Positions 1 through 10,915 of a DNA stretch of 64,000 nucleotides are shown here, one piece after another. A program made the translations under genes and the position numbers. The notes below the pieces were generated by a model that was given only the letters and a program-made list of their open reading frames with translations, was not told where the DNA came from and ran no database searches. Location: the NCBI GenBank assembly GCA_015680685.1, contig MNCI01030541.1, forward strand, positions 494,569-558,568. Reading direction: 5' to 3'. This stretch comes from Gnetum montanum (lineage: Eukaryota; Streptophyta; Gnetopsida; Gnetales; Gnetaceae). Position 1 is the first letter of the stretch. Every line of letters begins with the position of its first letter.

Positions 1-1
1 C

Positions 2-511
2 TCTCGAGGAGGAAGCGCAGCCGCTATCATCACCTATCCCTTCGGGGAGATCTGACCCTTTGCCTATCGTTTCACCTTTCACTGTACTAACAACATAGCA
101 GAGTATGAAGGTCTCCTTAGAGGTCTTGCGGCAGCGCTGGCTTCAGACATCACATGGCTGGTAGTCAGAGGCGACTCACAACTAGTCCTAAACCAAGTCA
201 TAGACGTCTATACATGTAAAGCTCAACATTTACAACCATACTGCGATTTGGTGAAACACTTAATAGGGCAATTCGAAAGCGCGGACGTTCAACACGTTTC
301 CAGAAATGACAATACTATTGCGGATGCGTTAGCAACCTTAGCATTAAATATCTCACCTGACATGTTTCATACGTTGCCAAGCTCCATAACCAGTTGCGCT
401 GAACCAATCACCGACACCCTTAACACGTTGCTGATTACATCCGTTAGTACAACATATGTAGTGGAATGGTATGATGACATAAGAGAATACCTTCTACGCG
501 GTGAGGCACCA
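2..511 (+). pseudogene. Archaeal-type RNase H (second RNase H) of element A, 5' truncated by window
   Basis: In Tat elements this domain follows the Ty3-type RNase H and is thought to degrade the RNA strand during reverse transcription. Visible motifs are the glycine-rich start (RGGSAAAII), the NNIAEYEGLLRGL helix with the catalytic Glu, RGDSQLVLNQV with the catalytic Asp, and NTIADALATLAL with the last Asp. The first catalytic Asp would lie just left of the window. The frame beginning at base 2 is open except for TGA at 53-55 and TGA at 512-514. It stays in phase with the integrase for 1.7 kb without an indel. The TGA at 53 recurs at the same codon in both copies in element B, where element D reads CAA. 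Confidence 0.85.
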
Positions 512-514
512 TGA

Positions 515-1705
515 CATCTAACAAATGCGCAAAAGGACGCCGTACGAAAGTGTTCCAGGCAATACACCTTAGTAGGGGACACACTATGTCGTCGATCCTA
601 CGAAGGCATATTGCTAACATGCGTCGGTAGTACTGAGGCCCAAACAATAGTTGAACAAATACATGAGGGACTATGTGGAGGACACATTGTGCCTAAAGCC
701 ATGGCAACGAAAATAAGACGATTAGGCTATTATTGGCCACATATGGAATATGACTGTCTCTCCAAGGTTAGAATATGTGACACTTGCCAAAAGCATAGTA
801 ACCTAATCCATGTCCCACCGAACGAGTTGCACACAGCTCACATCACGTGGCCCTTCCAAAAATGGGGTTTGGACCTCATCGGACCAATCACACCCTCGTC
901 TTCCGCAGGGCACAGTTTCATCATAACCGCTACTGAATACTTCACGAAGTGGGTTGAGGCTGTTCCCCTCCGAAAGACCACATCTAAACACGTGTGCAAT
1001 TTCATCCTCGAAAACATAATAACCCATTTTGGCATTCCCATGACAATCATCACTGACAACAGGCCGCAATTTAGCAGTGCTGAAACAAAAACTTTTTGCG
1101 ACAGTCTGGGGATCAAACACTCATTTTCCTCCCCTTACGGTCCTCAAAGCAATGGGTAAGTAGAAGCAACAAATAAGATGATCATTACAATACTTAAGAA
1201 AATGCTAACCCAAAGCAAAAGAAAATGGCACGAGTAATTAGTGTACGCATTATGGGCATACCGCACCACACACCGAATGTCAACAGGTAAAACGCCATAT
1301 AGTCTTGTTTACGGTTCAGAAGCTGTCTTACCTTTAGAATTACAGGTACCATCATTAAGGATCACACTCTCCAGACTCCTCAACGATGAGCAAAACAATA
1401 ATCTGCGTATCATTGACCTCGATTCGGCGGAAGAAGAACGCATATGCACACTCGATCAGATCGAATGGTATCAAAAGCAACAACAACAGCGACATCGACA
1501 TGACATCAAAAAGCGCCCTATCCAAGAAGGTGACCTCATACTCAAAGCTGTTCGGGAACATTCCGACAAGTTCTCAGCCAATTGGAAAGGCCCTTACGTG
1601 GTCATCAAAGCATTCGATAATGGTGCATTCAAGCTAGCCGACATGGAAGGGAACGAGTTTGCCAATCCGACAAATCATTTGTACGTAAAACCGTTCTACG
1701 TCTGA
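515..1705 (+). pseudogene. Integrase of element A
   Basis: Integrase inserts the cDNA copy into the genome. An HHCC zinc domain lies at about 655-800 (IHEGLCGGH, then CDTCQKH). The catalytic core follows from about 850, with DLIGP for the first Asp, ITDNRP for the second Asp, and VEATNK after position 1159 for the Glu, so the DDE triad is present. The C-terminal part from 1241 ends in LYVKPFYV and a stop at 1703-1705. Two in-frame TAA codons (1157-1159 and 1235-1237) stand where family members have Gln, each explicable as CAA to TAA. No frameshift is seen, so this copy was probably disabled by a few point changes. Confidence 0.92.
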
Positions 1706-1723
1706 ATACAAGCTCAGGTACAT

Positions 1724-2019
1724 GTAAGTCCTAGAATTATGACTATAAACTAATACCATAGTAAGTCCTGGAATTACGACTATAAACTGATACCACAGCA
1801 AGTCTTGGAATTACGACTATAAACTGATACCACAGCAAGTCCTGGAATTATGACTATAAATTGATACCACAGCAAGTCCTGGAATTACGACTATAAACTG
1901 ATACCATAGTAAGTCCTGGAATTACGACTATAAACTGATACCACAACAAGTCCTGGAATTACGATTATAAATTGATACCACAGCTCGTCCTGGAATCATG
2001 ACGGTAAACTGATACCACA
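1724..2019 (+). repeat. 37-bp tandem repeat, 8 units, just after integrase stop
   Basis: Eight head-to-tail 37-bp units start at 1724, 1761, 1798, 1835, 1872, 1909, 1946 and 1983. Each has the form gcaagtcctggaattacgac followed by tataaactgataccaca, with a few substitutions. There are no unique spacers. The core (GACTATAAACTGATA) matches the looser motif arrays found at the same place in elements B and D, so this looks like a homogenised version of a lineage-wide motif. Confidence 0.93.
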
Positions 2020-2225
2020 GAACAGTCCTGAATTATGACTTAAAGCTAATACCGACAATGTCCGCTAAGACTATAAACTAGCTTGCCTCTCCATAGTCCG
2101 CTAAGACTAGAAACTGGCAATGTAACATCCGTTACGATGCTAAACAGGTAATGTCCAATGGGTTATGACATAAAACTAACCCATGACAGTCTGTCAAGGC
2201 TATAAATTGGAAAGTTCACATCCGG
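2020..2225 (+). repeat. Degenerate continuation of the post-integrase motif array
   Basis: Looser copies of the motif (ccgctaagactataaactgg, gttatgacataaaactaac) occur every 35-60 bp. They resemble the arrays of elements B and D more than the neighbouring 37-bp units do. No coding capacity is apparent. Confidence 0.75.
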
Positions 2226-3190
2226 CACATCACTCCGCTGCCATGCTCATTCATCAACTTCACTGCATCGCTTGCCATCAATCGCCCTTATCACTATTGC
2301 TATCATCTAAATACAACGCCTGCCTTCCTTCAGCATCTCTGCACCATTGGCCGCCATGTAAGTCTAAGCTCGTCTATTCGCTCATGGTTTTTCTTGTCTA
2401 CTTGGCGTTATGTTTGTAGGATGACACCCAGAAGTTTCGCACAAAGATGCATTTCGCCATAAGCAGTAAGGTAAAACAATGTTCGCAGCATACCTGGCAA
2501 GACTAAATCAAACCATTCACTAGTACATCCCCATTCATCGACAAAATTCTTTATCCATTCGCCAACACGTTTTACCTCGGCATCCCCTCGACATGCCTAG
2601 TACATCTAAAACATTGTACCACTATAAAACAGCTACACCACACAGCACAACAACTGCACATGAGTACAAAAGCAGAGCAATAGTTTTCGCTGCAAAAAAA
2701 AAAATCGAGACCCCAGGCACTTCCTATATACGCCTCGGGCGGGAAGGCAGTCGTCTCAAAACCAAGTACTCATGTTTAAAATGGTCAAAAAGCATTTTTG
2801 GCTCCCTGCCAACAGGTTCCCCAGAACACTAAACATGGGCCTTGTTCTTCCAAAGCATGTAACACATCCTCCAGTAGCTTTGGCCTCGCCAACAAGATTC
2901 CCTTGAAAGCTAAACGAGGGTCCTGTTCCGCCCAAGGACGCACATTGTATGTCTAAAATCCGAGCCTGCTAAAACATTGGCTATTGGCAAAGATCACCAT
3001 GCCACATATCCACACATTCCCTGTCCAGGACACAATTCTTTGGGTAGTCACCAATCCCCGCGATCTCCATCCTCCTATTAGCTACAAATCTCACTTTCCC
3101 GATCCCATGTACTACTGAACATGGTACGATGACGTCTTGTCCAGTGGCAACGGGCAACATCTTTATCAAGTTGCTTGTGGTGTTTTGCAC
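2226..3190 (+). other. 3' untranslated region of element A
   Basis: About 1 kb between the motif array and the polypurine tract. I see no protein with family resemblance. A block near 2415-2480 (tttgtaggatgacaccc then aagatgcatttcgccat) recurs at 19874-19940 in B and 58525-58600 in D, so it is a conserved 3' leader element of this Tat group. An A-run lies near 2693. Confidence 0.65.
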
Positions 3191-3242
3191 TTCTTTGTCG
3201 ACACTTCTCGGGTCGATTCCTCCAAGCGTCAACAAAGAGGGG
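3191..3242 (+). other. Hairpin plus polypurine tract of element A
   Basis: The purine run AAAGAGGGG (3234-3242) lies 4 bp before the LTR and is the expected plus-strand primer. CTTTGTCGAC (3193-3202) can pair with GTCAACAAAG (3228-3237), 9 of 10 positions, so the start of the primer tract is part of the 3' arm. The same arrangement is seen at 20711-20760 in element B. Confidence 0.75.
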
Positions 3243-3391
3243 CCAATGAAACACCACAAAATTCGGTGCTTAGTACTTGTCCAGCAAAAAATCGGTCCCC
3301 GGGACCCACAGATAACCATGGTTACAGTAGGCGTCACACATTGCAACTTTGGAGGTCAAACAGCTTCATTTTCACTAAGTGTCTAGCACCA

Positions 3392-3797
3392 GCGTATACG
3401 CCCGGCGTCTACGCTCAAGGACATCACCAGCGTATATGCTCGAATCCACAGCGTATACGCCCGTTAGCGTAGACGCTCGGATTTTCAGCATATACGCCCA
3501 GCGTAAGCATTCCAACTCGCACGCCCAGTGTACGCACTTAACTTGTATGCTCGATGGGCACGGCAAACGTTTACGCCCGACACGGAATCTCCAAGGGCAA
3601 AATGAAGACAACATCGAAGAGCAAGAATTGAAGCAAGTCGGCATCCATCAGCGTATACGCCCAGCATTTAACATCCCTGCCCAAGTTCACACACCCGCCT
3701 CATTCAGCGTATACGCCCAACGTATACGCCTGCCTCATTCAGCGTATACGCCCAACGTATACGCCCGCCCCACAGTGTATACACCTAGCATATATGC
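3392..3797. repeat. Array of GCGTATACGC palindromes in the U3 of LTR A
   Basis: Perfect copies of the self-complementary decamer GCGTATACGC are at 3392, 3451, 3651, 3707 and 3742. Variants, some also palindromic, are at 3430, 3467, 3488, 3720, 3755, 3775 (GTGTATACAC) and 3788 (GCATATATGC). They sit upstream of the TATA box, where an LTR enhancer is expected. Several variants are CpG-decay forms of the perfect copy. Confidence 0.88.
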
Positions 3798-3850
3798 CCA
3801 ACACTTGTAATATTATACATTTGTAAATTGTGTGCACCCGGTCAACGCGC

Positions 3851-3895
3851 CACGTGTTGCCCAACCCGAGTCTAGCATAACAACCTGTATAAAAA
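3851..3895 (+). promoter_or_regulatory. LTR A core promoter: G-box and TATA box
   Basis: A G-box (CACGTG, 3851-3856) is followed by TATAAAAA at 3888-3895. Transcription would start about 25-35 bp downstream, dividing U3 from R. Confidence 0.75.
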
Positions 3896-4486
3896 CCCCG
3901 ATTTTCCACTTTACCTAGGCGGTTGGCAAAATCCCGGAGCATACCAGAGAACATTTACGTTGCGCACAAGAGCTGAAACCCTCTTACGCTCACCCTGTAC
4001 GCTACAGATACAGTCTCTACGCTCCGTTCGCCCTGCAGACCAGCCGAGTCATCCTTGCATACGTCGGGGCTTTTCGTCCGCCTTGTGTTCCCACACGACT
4101 GCGTTAGACCGGTGCACTATACTTTGACTCTGCAATACTATTGTTTACATTCGCTGCATAAGTTCTTTTACAGTTTTATGTCAATTTGGCCCATGCATTG
4201 TTTACGCCTGTTTACACCCACGCTTCGTTTGCATCCGTTTACGCTTTACGCTGCTCTGTTACCTTGTTTACGCTCGCACATCGTTTACGCATAACCCAGC
4301 GTATTAGCATTTTGCGTACGTGCGGGGAAATCCTTGTCTGATCCGCGTGCGGACCACCCAAGGTACTCTACCTTTGTTGCATTCCAGCATGCCCTCAAGT
4401 GAAGGTAGGGTCATATGTACTTGTCTTGCGATCCCACGGCCTCTGTTTTTCCTTCCAGCCGGAGATCGACGATTTCAGGCGGTACA

Positions 4487-4632
4487 GAGCCCCTGACCTC
4501 TTAGAGCAAGATTTGTGGGTAGAATTTTCCATCAACATAGCTAACGAAGGTCAAGGTGAGTACCATATAGTACCATTCAAGCCCTACGCATCCCATAATC
4601 CACACCAAATTTGGAAACAACTACGCAACTAA
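4487..4632 (+). pseudogene. C-terminal tail of the gag-pro polyprotein, element B
   Basis: The segment reads LEQDLWVEFSINIA, then VPFKPYASHNPHQIWKQLRN and a TAA stop at 4630-4632. It parallels the end of the gag-pro frame of element D (ETMWAEFPF ... RPYVLPNPRRIRKQLHD, stop 48496-48498). Everything upstream was displaced by the insertion of element A. From 4633 to 4884 there is only AT-rich, pyrimidine-rich sequence with no recognisable gene. Confidence 0.75.
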
Positions 4633-4884
4633 GGCATCCCTTTAGTCCAAAGTGCACTAGGTGCCTACCTACCCCCACTTCTACATACTTTGCTTGTTTT
4701 CATTTTACGTTAGCTTGGTTATTTGCATTTTACATTCTTTTTATGTATTGTACATATATTTCTTTTGTTCGTGCAATTTTGCTAAGTTTATGTTTTCACT
4801 TGTTTACTTTTCAGTAGTTAGTTTATGCATGAAAACATTAAAATGCCTAAAAATTAAGATTACAAAAAAACACCATGGATCAAA

Positions 4885-5130
4885 AAGCCCTTAAACTAGC
4901 ACATGGCTTGCCATGACCTAAAAATCACAATTCCCCTTACATCACATGGCCTAAAAAGGCCTCAAACTATCCCATGGCCTGCCATGGCCAAAAGCTAGCA
5001 ATCTCCCTTACATTGCATGGCTTGGGACAGTCTTAAACGATCACTAGGGCTTCGAATGGCCTAAAAATATCAACATGTTATCTACACACATGACTCAAAA
5101 TGGCCTGAAACTAGCAATCACTATGGCCCA
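4885..5130 (+). repeat. Motif array between pro and the minus-strand gene, element B
   Basis: Repeated plus-strand motifs of the type catggcctaaaaaggcctcaaact and atggcctgaaactagcaatc occur about 6 times. The same motif family occupies the same place in element D (48600-48880). Confidence 0.75.
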
Positions 5131-5394
5131 CTTACATCAATTCATTACATCATTAAACACATGATAAATAAATGTAAAATTTTACCCATCATACACTTCA
5201 TATAGCAAAAAATCCATCACATCTCATAGAAATAATAGCATGATCATCTACATTACATAGCAAAAATAGCCAAAAAATACAAAAATGTCGAATGATAGGG
5301 CTACATCAAGATCTGCTTAACTAGTGATGCTAGGTGGGTGTGGGGGGCTCTCCTCATCCATTGTGCTACTGGGCCTTGCAACATCCCCTAGTAC

Positions 5395-5473
5395 CTATCA
5401 TTAGCAACAAAATAGTCAAAAATACAATACATAAATTAACACAAAAAGTATGAAAATAACATAAAAAACTAAC
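5395..5473 (-). other. Last intron of the element B minus-strand gene (79 nt)
   Basis: The minus-strand donor is CAA|GTTAGT and the acceptor is GATAG|GTAC, phase 0. It joins DDKPSQ to a 25-residue last exon (VLGDVARPSS...) that stops at 5317-5319. Element D has the matching intron at 49094-49177. Confidence 0.78.
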
Positions 5474-8337
5474 TTGAGAGGGTTTATCATCAACCATGTT
5501 TGGAGGTAGGCTATCAAGGCCTTCCTCCAAATGTCAGAGGATCTCGACCTCAAATAGCCATGTTTAGTCCTCCTAGCCAAAGTCAACACCTGCAAGGGTC
5601 TTGCCTTTGTCCATGGTGGTCCATGTGGGTGGCTACATGGAAAATATGGTAGAAAAAGTCTCCCTTGAGTGTGTGATAACGTCTCCCTCTAGGGAACCAT
5701 TAACCATTGTATGATGAGTAAATATCTTGAAGGCCCATCTCCTGCCAATCACCTCAATAAACATCTCAAGGTGGTAGTGGTCAATAGAATCTTCTTTGTT
5801 TCTGAAGATATGCATCTTGCTCATGCTTATAGTGGTGTTTGTAATTTTTCTTCATTTTCCCCCACTTGGACACCTTAGTACTGAAATTCTTCCAATCTTT
5901 ACTTTTCTAGGCAAGCAGATCCATTTGTAACTACTGCTCAATGATTTTACGGGTGGCTTCATTCTTGCCCTAAATGGTTGACCAGTACTTGGCATAGTTG
6001 ATCTTTCTGGTCTGCTAGGTACTATCTCCCTGTGATCATGACACCAAGAAGTGATATTGGGATTGGAGGTCCTCAATTTTCATATCTTGGCTCATCGCTC
6101 TTTCCTGAAGTTTGTGTAAGTGTTTCCATAGGTGCTCATTTAAGTGCCTATAGATCCATAATGCTTTTTCATAGGAAAGCATAGACTTGTTGGTTGCCTC
6201 GTACACACGGTGAGGCGCTTGCTCCACTTTAGGAGGGTACTTGAGGATGGTATCTACTCTAGCCACCCAGTTTAGATCCCAATAGAGCTTAGAACCTATG
6301 GGCATGCAACAAGCAAATCAACATTAGCCACAAACTAAGCATTAAAATTGGTAAAGCAACATAAGCAAAAAAACATCATATTCATACTAGGCTTGGGATC
6401 CACTTGCTGTAGGTAGTCTACCATATCCTCCATGATGCCTTCCATGAAGGCAAACGTATCTGACGTCTCTACCTAGGGCTTCATGTGGTAGTAGATGCAA
6501 GTGATGGACTACTAGTAGGTACATTTGAGGTTGCAACCTAACATTGCAATAAGCAACAACTAAATAGCCAACGATGAAATATCAAAAGAGCAACAAAAGA
6601 TGGTAACTTAATAAAAATTACCTAGCAAGCCCTTAGGTGTGAGAGTAGGGGGATCTCCCAATGGCACACCATCAAAGAAGCTGGCAAAATCACCCTTGTT
6701 GGGGTGGAACAGCTCCTCCACCTCAAATTGTTGTAAGGCTTCAATGGCCTTGTGTAGCTCCTCTCTGTGTGTCTCCTCCTCACCTTGAGGGGAGGTTGTC
6801 TCTACCACTATTAGTGCTGCTACTCCAGCAACCCTGTCATCTAACTCATAAACATAACATTTTAGCATTAGCATAGCATAGAAAAAAACACTAAAAATAT
6901 AAACATAAAAATAAAAAAAAATGCATCTATACATGTATTAACCTATGAAATTGGTGCGTAAGTTTGGGATCTTGAGGTGGATTTTCTTGATTCTTGCTTG
7001 TTCAATTACAGGAGCAGCTTGATCCACTAGGCATGGCTCTTGATCTTTATCTTAGAGGACCCCACCATTTTTGTAATGTAGTGGTTGGCCTTGTTCACAT
7101 CCCTAATAACAACTGGGGGACACTTGCCCGCACTGTTATGAGAATAGTATGACCACCCTAGGTGGCCTTTGGTCATCATTGAGTATGACTCATTAATCTC
7201 TTTTGGGGGGTGGGTCCTACGAGCAACTGGTTGTGAACATGTGTTTCACCCAAGGCTTAGAAAGTTTCTCACAGTTCTGCACTACCCAAAAACTATTATC
7301 TCAAACCACTAGAAGCTCTGTGAATCTTTGTAGATGTGCTACGAAGAATATGAAGTGTATGTGATATCTCACCTAAAGGTTGTAGCAAATCCTGGTGATC
7401 TCTATGTGTAGTTCAGTGGTGATGTAGGAGGCACAGTTGAACCTTGTACCCTCCTACAACACCTCCTTCATCACTTTCACCTACTCCACCCCAAGGATTT
7501 TCCCTTGGGAGAGCAACTTTGGAAAGGTGCAAGCACGAAAGATAGGGTAGAGCTCCTAGATGTCATGCACATGCATGTCTTTAATCGAGATGCCTTTGTG
7601 AGATTGGGTGGCTTCCAACCACTCCTTGATCTCTCCTTTACAGTCCACCTCTTTGTTGGCATTGTCAATGACTAATAGGCCATTAGTGGGGAGGCCAAAT
7701 AGGTTAGTAAAGAGGGCCTCATTAAGGTCTAGAAGTACCCTCAGTTTGTTCATGCAAGTGATGAAGTGACGCACATCATTGCTGAAGGAGTCTATGATGA
7801 TGACCATTTGGGCCACTAGAATGCTTGGGCTAAGTGCCAAAAATAGGTCCATCGGCCCAACCCACATGAGTTGACTGGTCAATGGCTCCGAGGCTTGATG
7901 GAACAACTAATGCTAGGCATGCTCCACATCATCATAGTTCATGATGAGAATGGCCTCAGTGCGGCGTATGTCAACCACCGTCACCTCTCCTGAAGCAACT
8001 GTAGCTACAATATAGGCATAAACAATGTGCATGTGGGCAAGCACAAGAACACAATGATAGATGCTTACATGAAACAAATGATGTGTGAGATGGGGGTGGT
8101 GGTGATGCAAGAATCTCTTCAAGGTTGAGCTCACCACTAGCCCACCCGTCATCAAGCCAATCATAGGCCTTGCACCACTCAAACACCTTTGAGTACTGTC
8201 TTAGGTAATCATTTAGATCACCTACTAGTTGTTTGAAGATAACCTTGTGAACGTTCAGACTAGAGGAGAACACCTATAAGGTAGTGATAATCAAGGAAAG
8301 AGCCTCTTCCTCATCGTGGAGACCCTTGTTATTAACT

Positions 8338-8431
8338 CTAAATTTGGCATTAAGCATGAGTAGTTAGTGGTTAGCAAACTTAGCATGAGCCAATAGCAAG
8401 AAACATAACATAAAATCACAAGAGCACTTAC
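8338..8431 (-). other. Intron of the element B minus-strand gene (94 nt)
   Basis: On the minus strand the exon ends GGGAGG, the intron starts GTAAGT and ends TTTAG. Splitting a Gly codon after its second base (phase 2), it joins IYYMG to VNNKGLHD. The intron at 51840-51923 in element D has the same position and phase. Confidence 0.8.
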
Positions 8432-9029
8432 CCTCCCATGTAGTATATGGTTCCAGGTAGATTCTGGAACACTGTATGCACACGCAGAGCAATAAAGAGG
8501 GTGTTGCTCTTGTTGTAGTAAGTAAACATTAGCATCTGCCTAATCCTGGATAACGGACAAGTGCCCCTAGGGCTATGGCCCAAACCACCTGCTCTATCAT
8601 CACTAGTAGCGGGCTCATCAAATATAAATCTCAATATATCCTAGTTGGCCCCAAGTAGCAATGTCTTGGTGATGACACTTGTAGCATCCATTGCCAAGTG
8701 TGACCACATCATCACACTAAAGCGCTATAGTAGGAATGCTAGGAACCTGGATGCCCCTAGTTGAAACCACATTGCTTGATAACCCACCTACATATTTGAT
8801 GTAGGTGTGTTGAGCATAGGTTGGCTCATGCAGCAGAGAATGCCGACGAGCTTCACGATGACTAAGATGGATTTTAACAACATCCTACAACTGCAAAGGC
8901 AAACAAACATGGTGTTAGTACACATTAGATGAAAATTTTGACAAAAATAAATTAACTTAAACTTAGCAAAAATTAGCATGATTTGGAATAAGTTAGCAAA
9001 ATATTCTAGGGCCCACCGAGGCTCCATGG

Positions 9030-10415
9030 GTATAGGATGTCAATAAACATATTTGATGCACCTAGTACTTAATGGGGTATAACATGTTTTGCATAACATT
9101 AGCATTTCATTCTGCACATTTGCATGTTTAGCATTATAGTTCATACATTTTGGAAATTTAACATTAGCATGTTGCATCTCACAGGTTTAACATTTTTTCA
9201 AAAAAATTTCAAAATTTTTTCTAACTCTAGGCAATGTAGTTAGGAAAATTATAGAAAAAATTCTAACTTTGGGCTACCTTTGGATGTGTAGTTCAAAGAA
9301 CATGAAAAATTTTCTAACTCTGGATAACATTGACTACACCCTTGAAATTACAAAGCATAGTCCTGGACTATAAAAAAATTCTAATTGCTAGCTATGCTCT
9401 TGTAGCCCCAAAATTTTGAAAATATTTTCAAAAAAAAAAAAACTAATGATTTCCTATGACACTACCCTTACACTACGCTTTATCATAGTCCCAAAATGTT
9501 TTTTGAAAAAAAACTAAGTGTTTCCCATGGCGTCACCCTTGTGTTGTGCCTTATCCCAAAACTATTTTGAAAAATAATAAAAAAATAATAACCAAAAAAT
9601 TACACTAGAGAAAATGTGCCCTTGGGGGGCGCATCTTCCTTACAGTCCCTGCCGTGCTAGGGCACAATGCCCCCCATGGTCCCTGTGGCCTCCATTCTCT
9701 TCTTGTGTGAAACATAGAAAAAAAAAAGAGGGGGGCAAATCCTTGCCTTTCCCTGGGCTCCATGGTAGGTCGCTTGTGGTTGCAGCTGGCACCTACATAC
9801 CCACCCATGTGACCAAGCAAAAGAAGAAACATATCAAAAGTTAAGCCTCTTACTATGTCTGCTCTGCCCTATAAGAAACAACCCTAAGGCCATCACCAAA
9901 CCCCTACCATGCATTCGCCTTGATAAAAGATAGAAAAAGTTTTCACAAGCCTTGCCCTTAACCACACGTACGGTTGTTGTTAGCATTTGTCGCCAAATCT
10001 CAACCTCTTTCCATACACAAAATGTTTTGAAAAACAAAAAAAATGCTCTATGGAAGATCCTATGTGTGTTGTTGACCATCCCCTTTTTGTAGCCACACTA
10101 GCTATCGTAGTAGCCATGGTCATCGCCACATGAGTCCTCACACCCATATTCATCACCATTAAACATGCAATTCATAGAGACCATCGCTCTAAAAACCCTC
10201 ACACATGCATGCCCTGTCTCCCTGGCCATGATGGCCATAACGACCATAGTGGTGATAGCCCTTTCCATGGTAGAGCACTGCTTAGAAACAAGCCTAGGAT
10301 GTTGGCATCCACATTGGCATGACATTATGGTGACTACGCTCTTTCAACTATGCTATGCTTTGGAAAGTTTGTGTTTTCAACTTTGACAATGAAAAATTTA
10401 CCCAAGGTGAAAATG
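9030..10415. other. Spacer upstream of the element B minus-strand gene
   Basis: AT-rich and simple-sequence stretches (9190-9600, with A and T runs and a repeated attctaac motif) are followed by a more GC-rich part (9600-10380). It should hold the 5' exon(s) and leader of the minus-strand gene, but I could not fix them. Similar sequence appears again at about 13450-14560, part of the tandem duplication in B. Confidence 0.5.
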
Positions 10416-10417
10416 CG

Positions 10418-10425
10418 CTTTTATA
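10418..10425 (-). promoter_or_regulatory. TATA box on the minus strand, element B
   Basis: The minus strand reads GGGTATAAAAGCGC with TATAAAAG at 10418-10425. It points towards the minus-strand gene ending at 5317. Comparable minus-strand TATA boxes sit at the same place in the duplicated copy (14578-14585) and in element D (53571-53578). Confidence 0.6.
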
Positions 10426-10624
10426 CCCTTGAGACAACTTAATTTTTCACCTATCAGAGACTATGCTCAACAATGCAAAGTGTAGTTGGATGGGAGTGTA
10501 GTCACCAGAGTTAGAGAAATTTCTAATTTTTTGGATCACCCTAGACTTAGAAAAATTTTAAGTCTTTCTTATTGCCCAATGAACGCCTAGGCCAATTTCG
10601 CTTTTTTGGTGCACCAAACCTTAC

Positions 10625-10775
10625 CCATCTAGCATGCATCACAGTCTGCTAAGAGCTTAAACTAACACTCCATGGCTGGCTAAGACCTTAAACTAGCACT
10701 CCACGATCCACTAAAACTTTAAACTGGCACTTCCATGGCCTACTAAGGCCTAAAACTAGCTCACACATCCCTTGC
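10625..10775 (+). repeat. Motif array before RT, element B copy 1
   Basis: About 5 plus-strand copies of motifs such as ctgctaagagcttaaactaaca and ccactaaaactttaaactggca. They lie between the spacer and the RT reading frame, as at 14865 and 53780. Confidence 0.75.
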
Positions 10776-10915
10776 CTTTAAAATAACATATATGTAGTTA
10801 GGTGAAATTTTTAGTGCATTATTTTTTTAAACTATGCATATTGCTCTCACTAAGATAGGTGCAGCTTGACATTTTTCTAGTTTGTTTCTATAGGATTACT
10901 GCAAGATTTTCAACA

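Larger units (their letters stand above)
1..4486 (+). mobile_element. Tat-lineage Ty3/Gypsy element A, 3' part
   Basis: This is the 3' part of an LTR retrotransposon whose 5' end lies off the left edge. In order it holds an archaeal-type RNase H, an integrase, a 37-bp repeat array, a 3' untranslated region, a hairpin with polypurine tract, and a 3' LTR. The second RNase H just upstream of integrase is the hallmark of the Tat lineage. The LTR end at 4486 abuts coding sequence resembling the end of the gag-pro region of element D, so A sits inside another Tat element (B). The five bases 4487-4491 (gagcc) would be the right copy of a target duplication; the left copy is outside the window. A is the least decayed Tat copy here. 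Confidence 0.85.
3247..4486 (+). repeat. 3' LTR of element A (about 1240 bp)
   Basis: It starts TGAAACACCA, as do the LTRs at 20765, 41917 and 59325, and follows a polypurine tract. The last 130 bp align with the ends of the B and D LTRs (shared blocks around gaccacccaagg, gcattccagcatgccc and ccttccagcc), giving an end in ..GGTACA at 4486. The U3 part is rich in GCGTATACGC palindromes. A TATA box is at 3888. Confidence 0.85.
5317..8890 (-). pseudogene. Minus-strand multi-exon gene inside element B (product unknown)
   Basis: I do not recognise the product. The minus strand encodes a protein similar along its length to that of the 49031-52373 gene in element D. Conserved blocks in translation order are FSVMMWSHL near 8725, NTLFIALRVHTVFQNLPGTI near 8470, WCKAYDWLDDGWASG near 8140, MDLFLALSP near 7850, QFEVEELFHPN near 6720, a coiled-coil-like part at 6036-6305, PTWTTMDKGK near 5615, and a last exon ending at 5317-5319. 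GT-AG introns are visible at 8338-8431, 7990-8068 and 5395-5473; the first and last keep the frame across the splice. At least two more are likely (near 6870-6940 and about 6630). Exon 1 is unresolved upstream of the acceptor at 8891-8892. There are several in-frame stops, so this copy is dead. There are no obvious membrane segments. It could be a captured host gene or an element-specific extra ORF. Confidence 0.75.

Noticed and set aside
1724-2019. Regular short repeats as a CRISPR array
   Set aside because: Units are directly adjacent with no unique spacers, the genome is a plant, and the motif belongs to a retroelement.
2183-4294. Several 70-140 codon frames in the 3' region and LTR of element A as host genes
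   Set aside because: They overlap one another on both strands, consist of repeat-derived sequence, and lie between polypurine tract, LTR and promoter signals.
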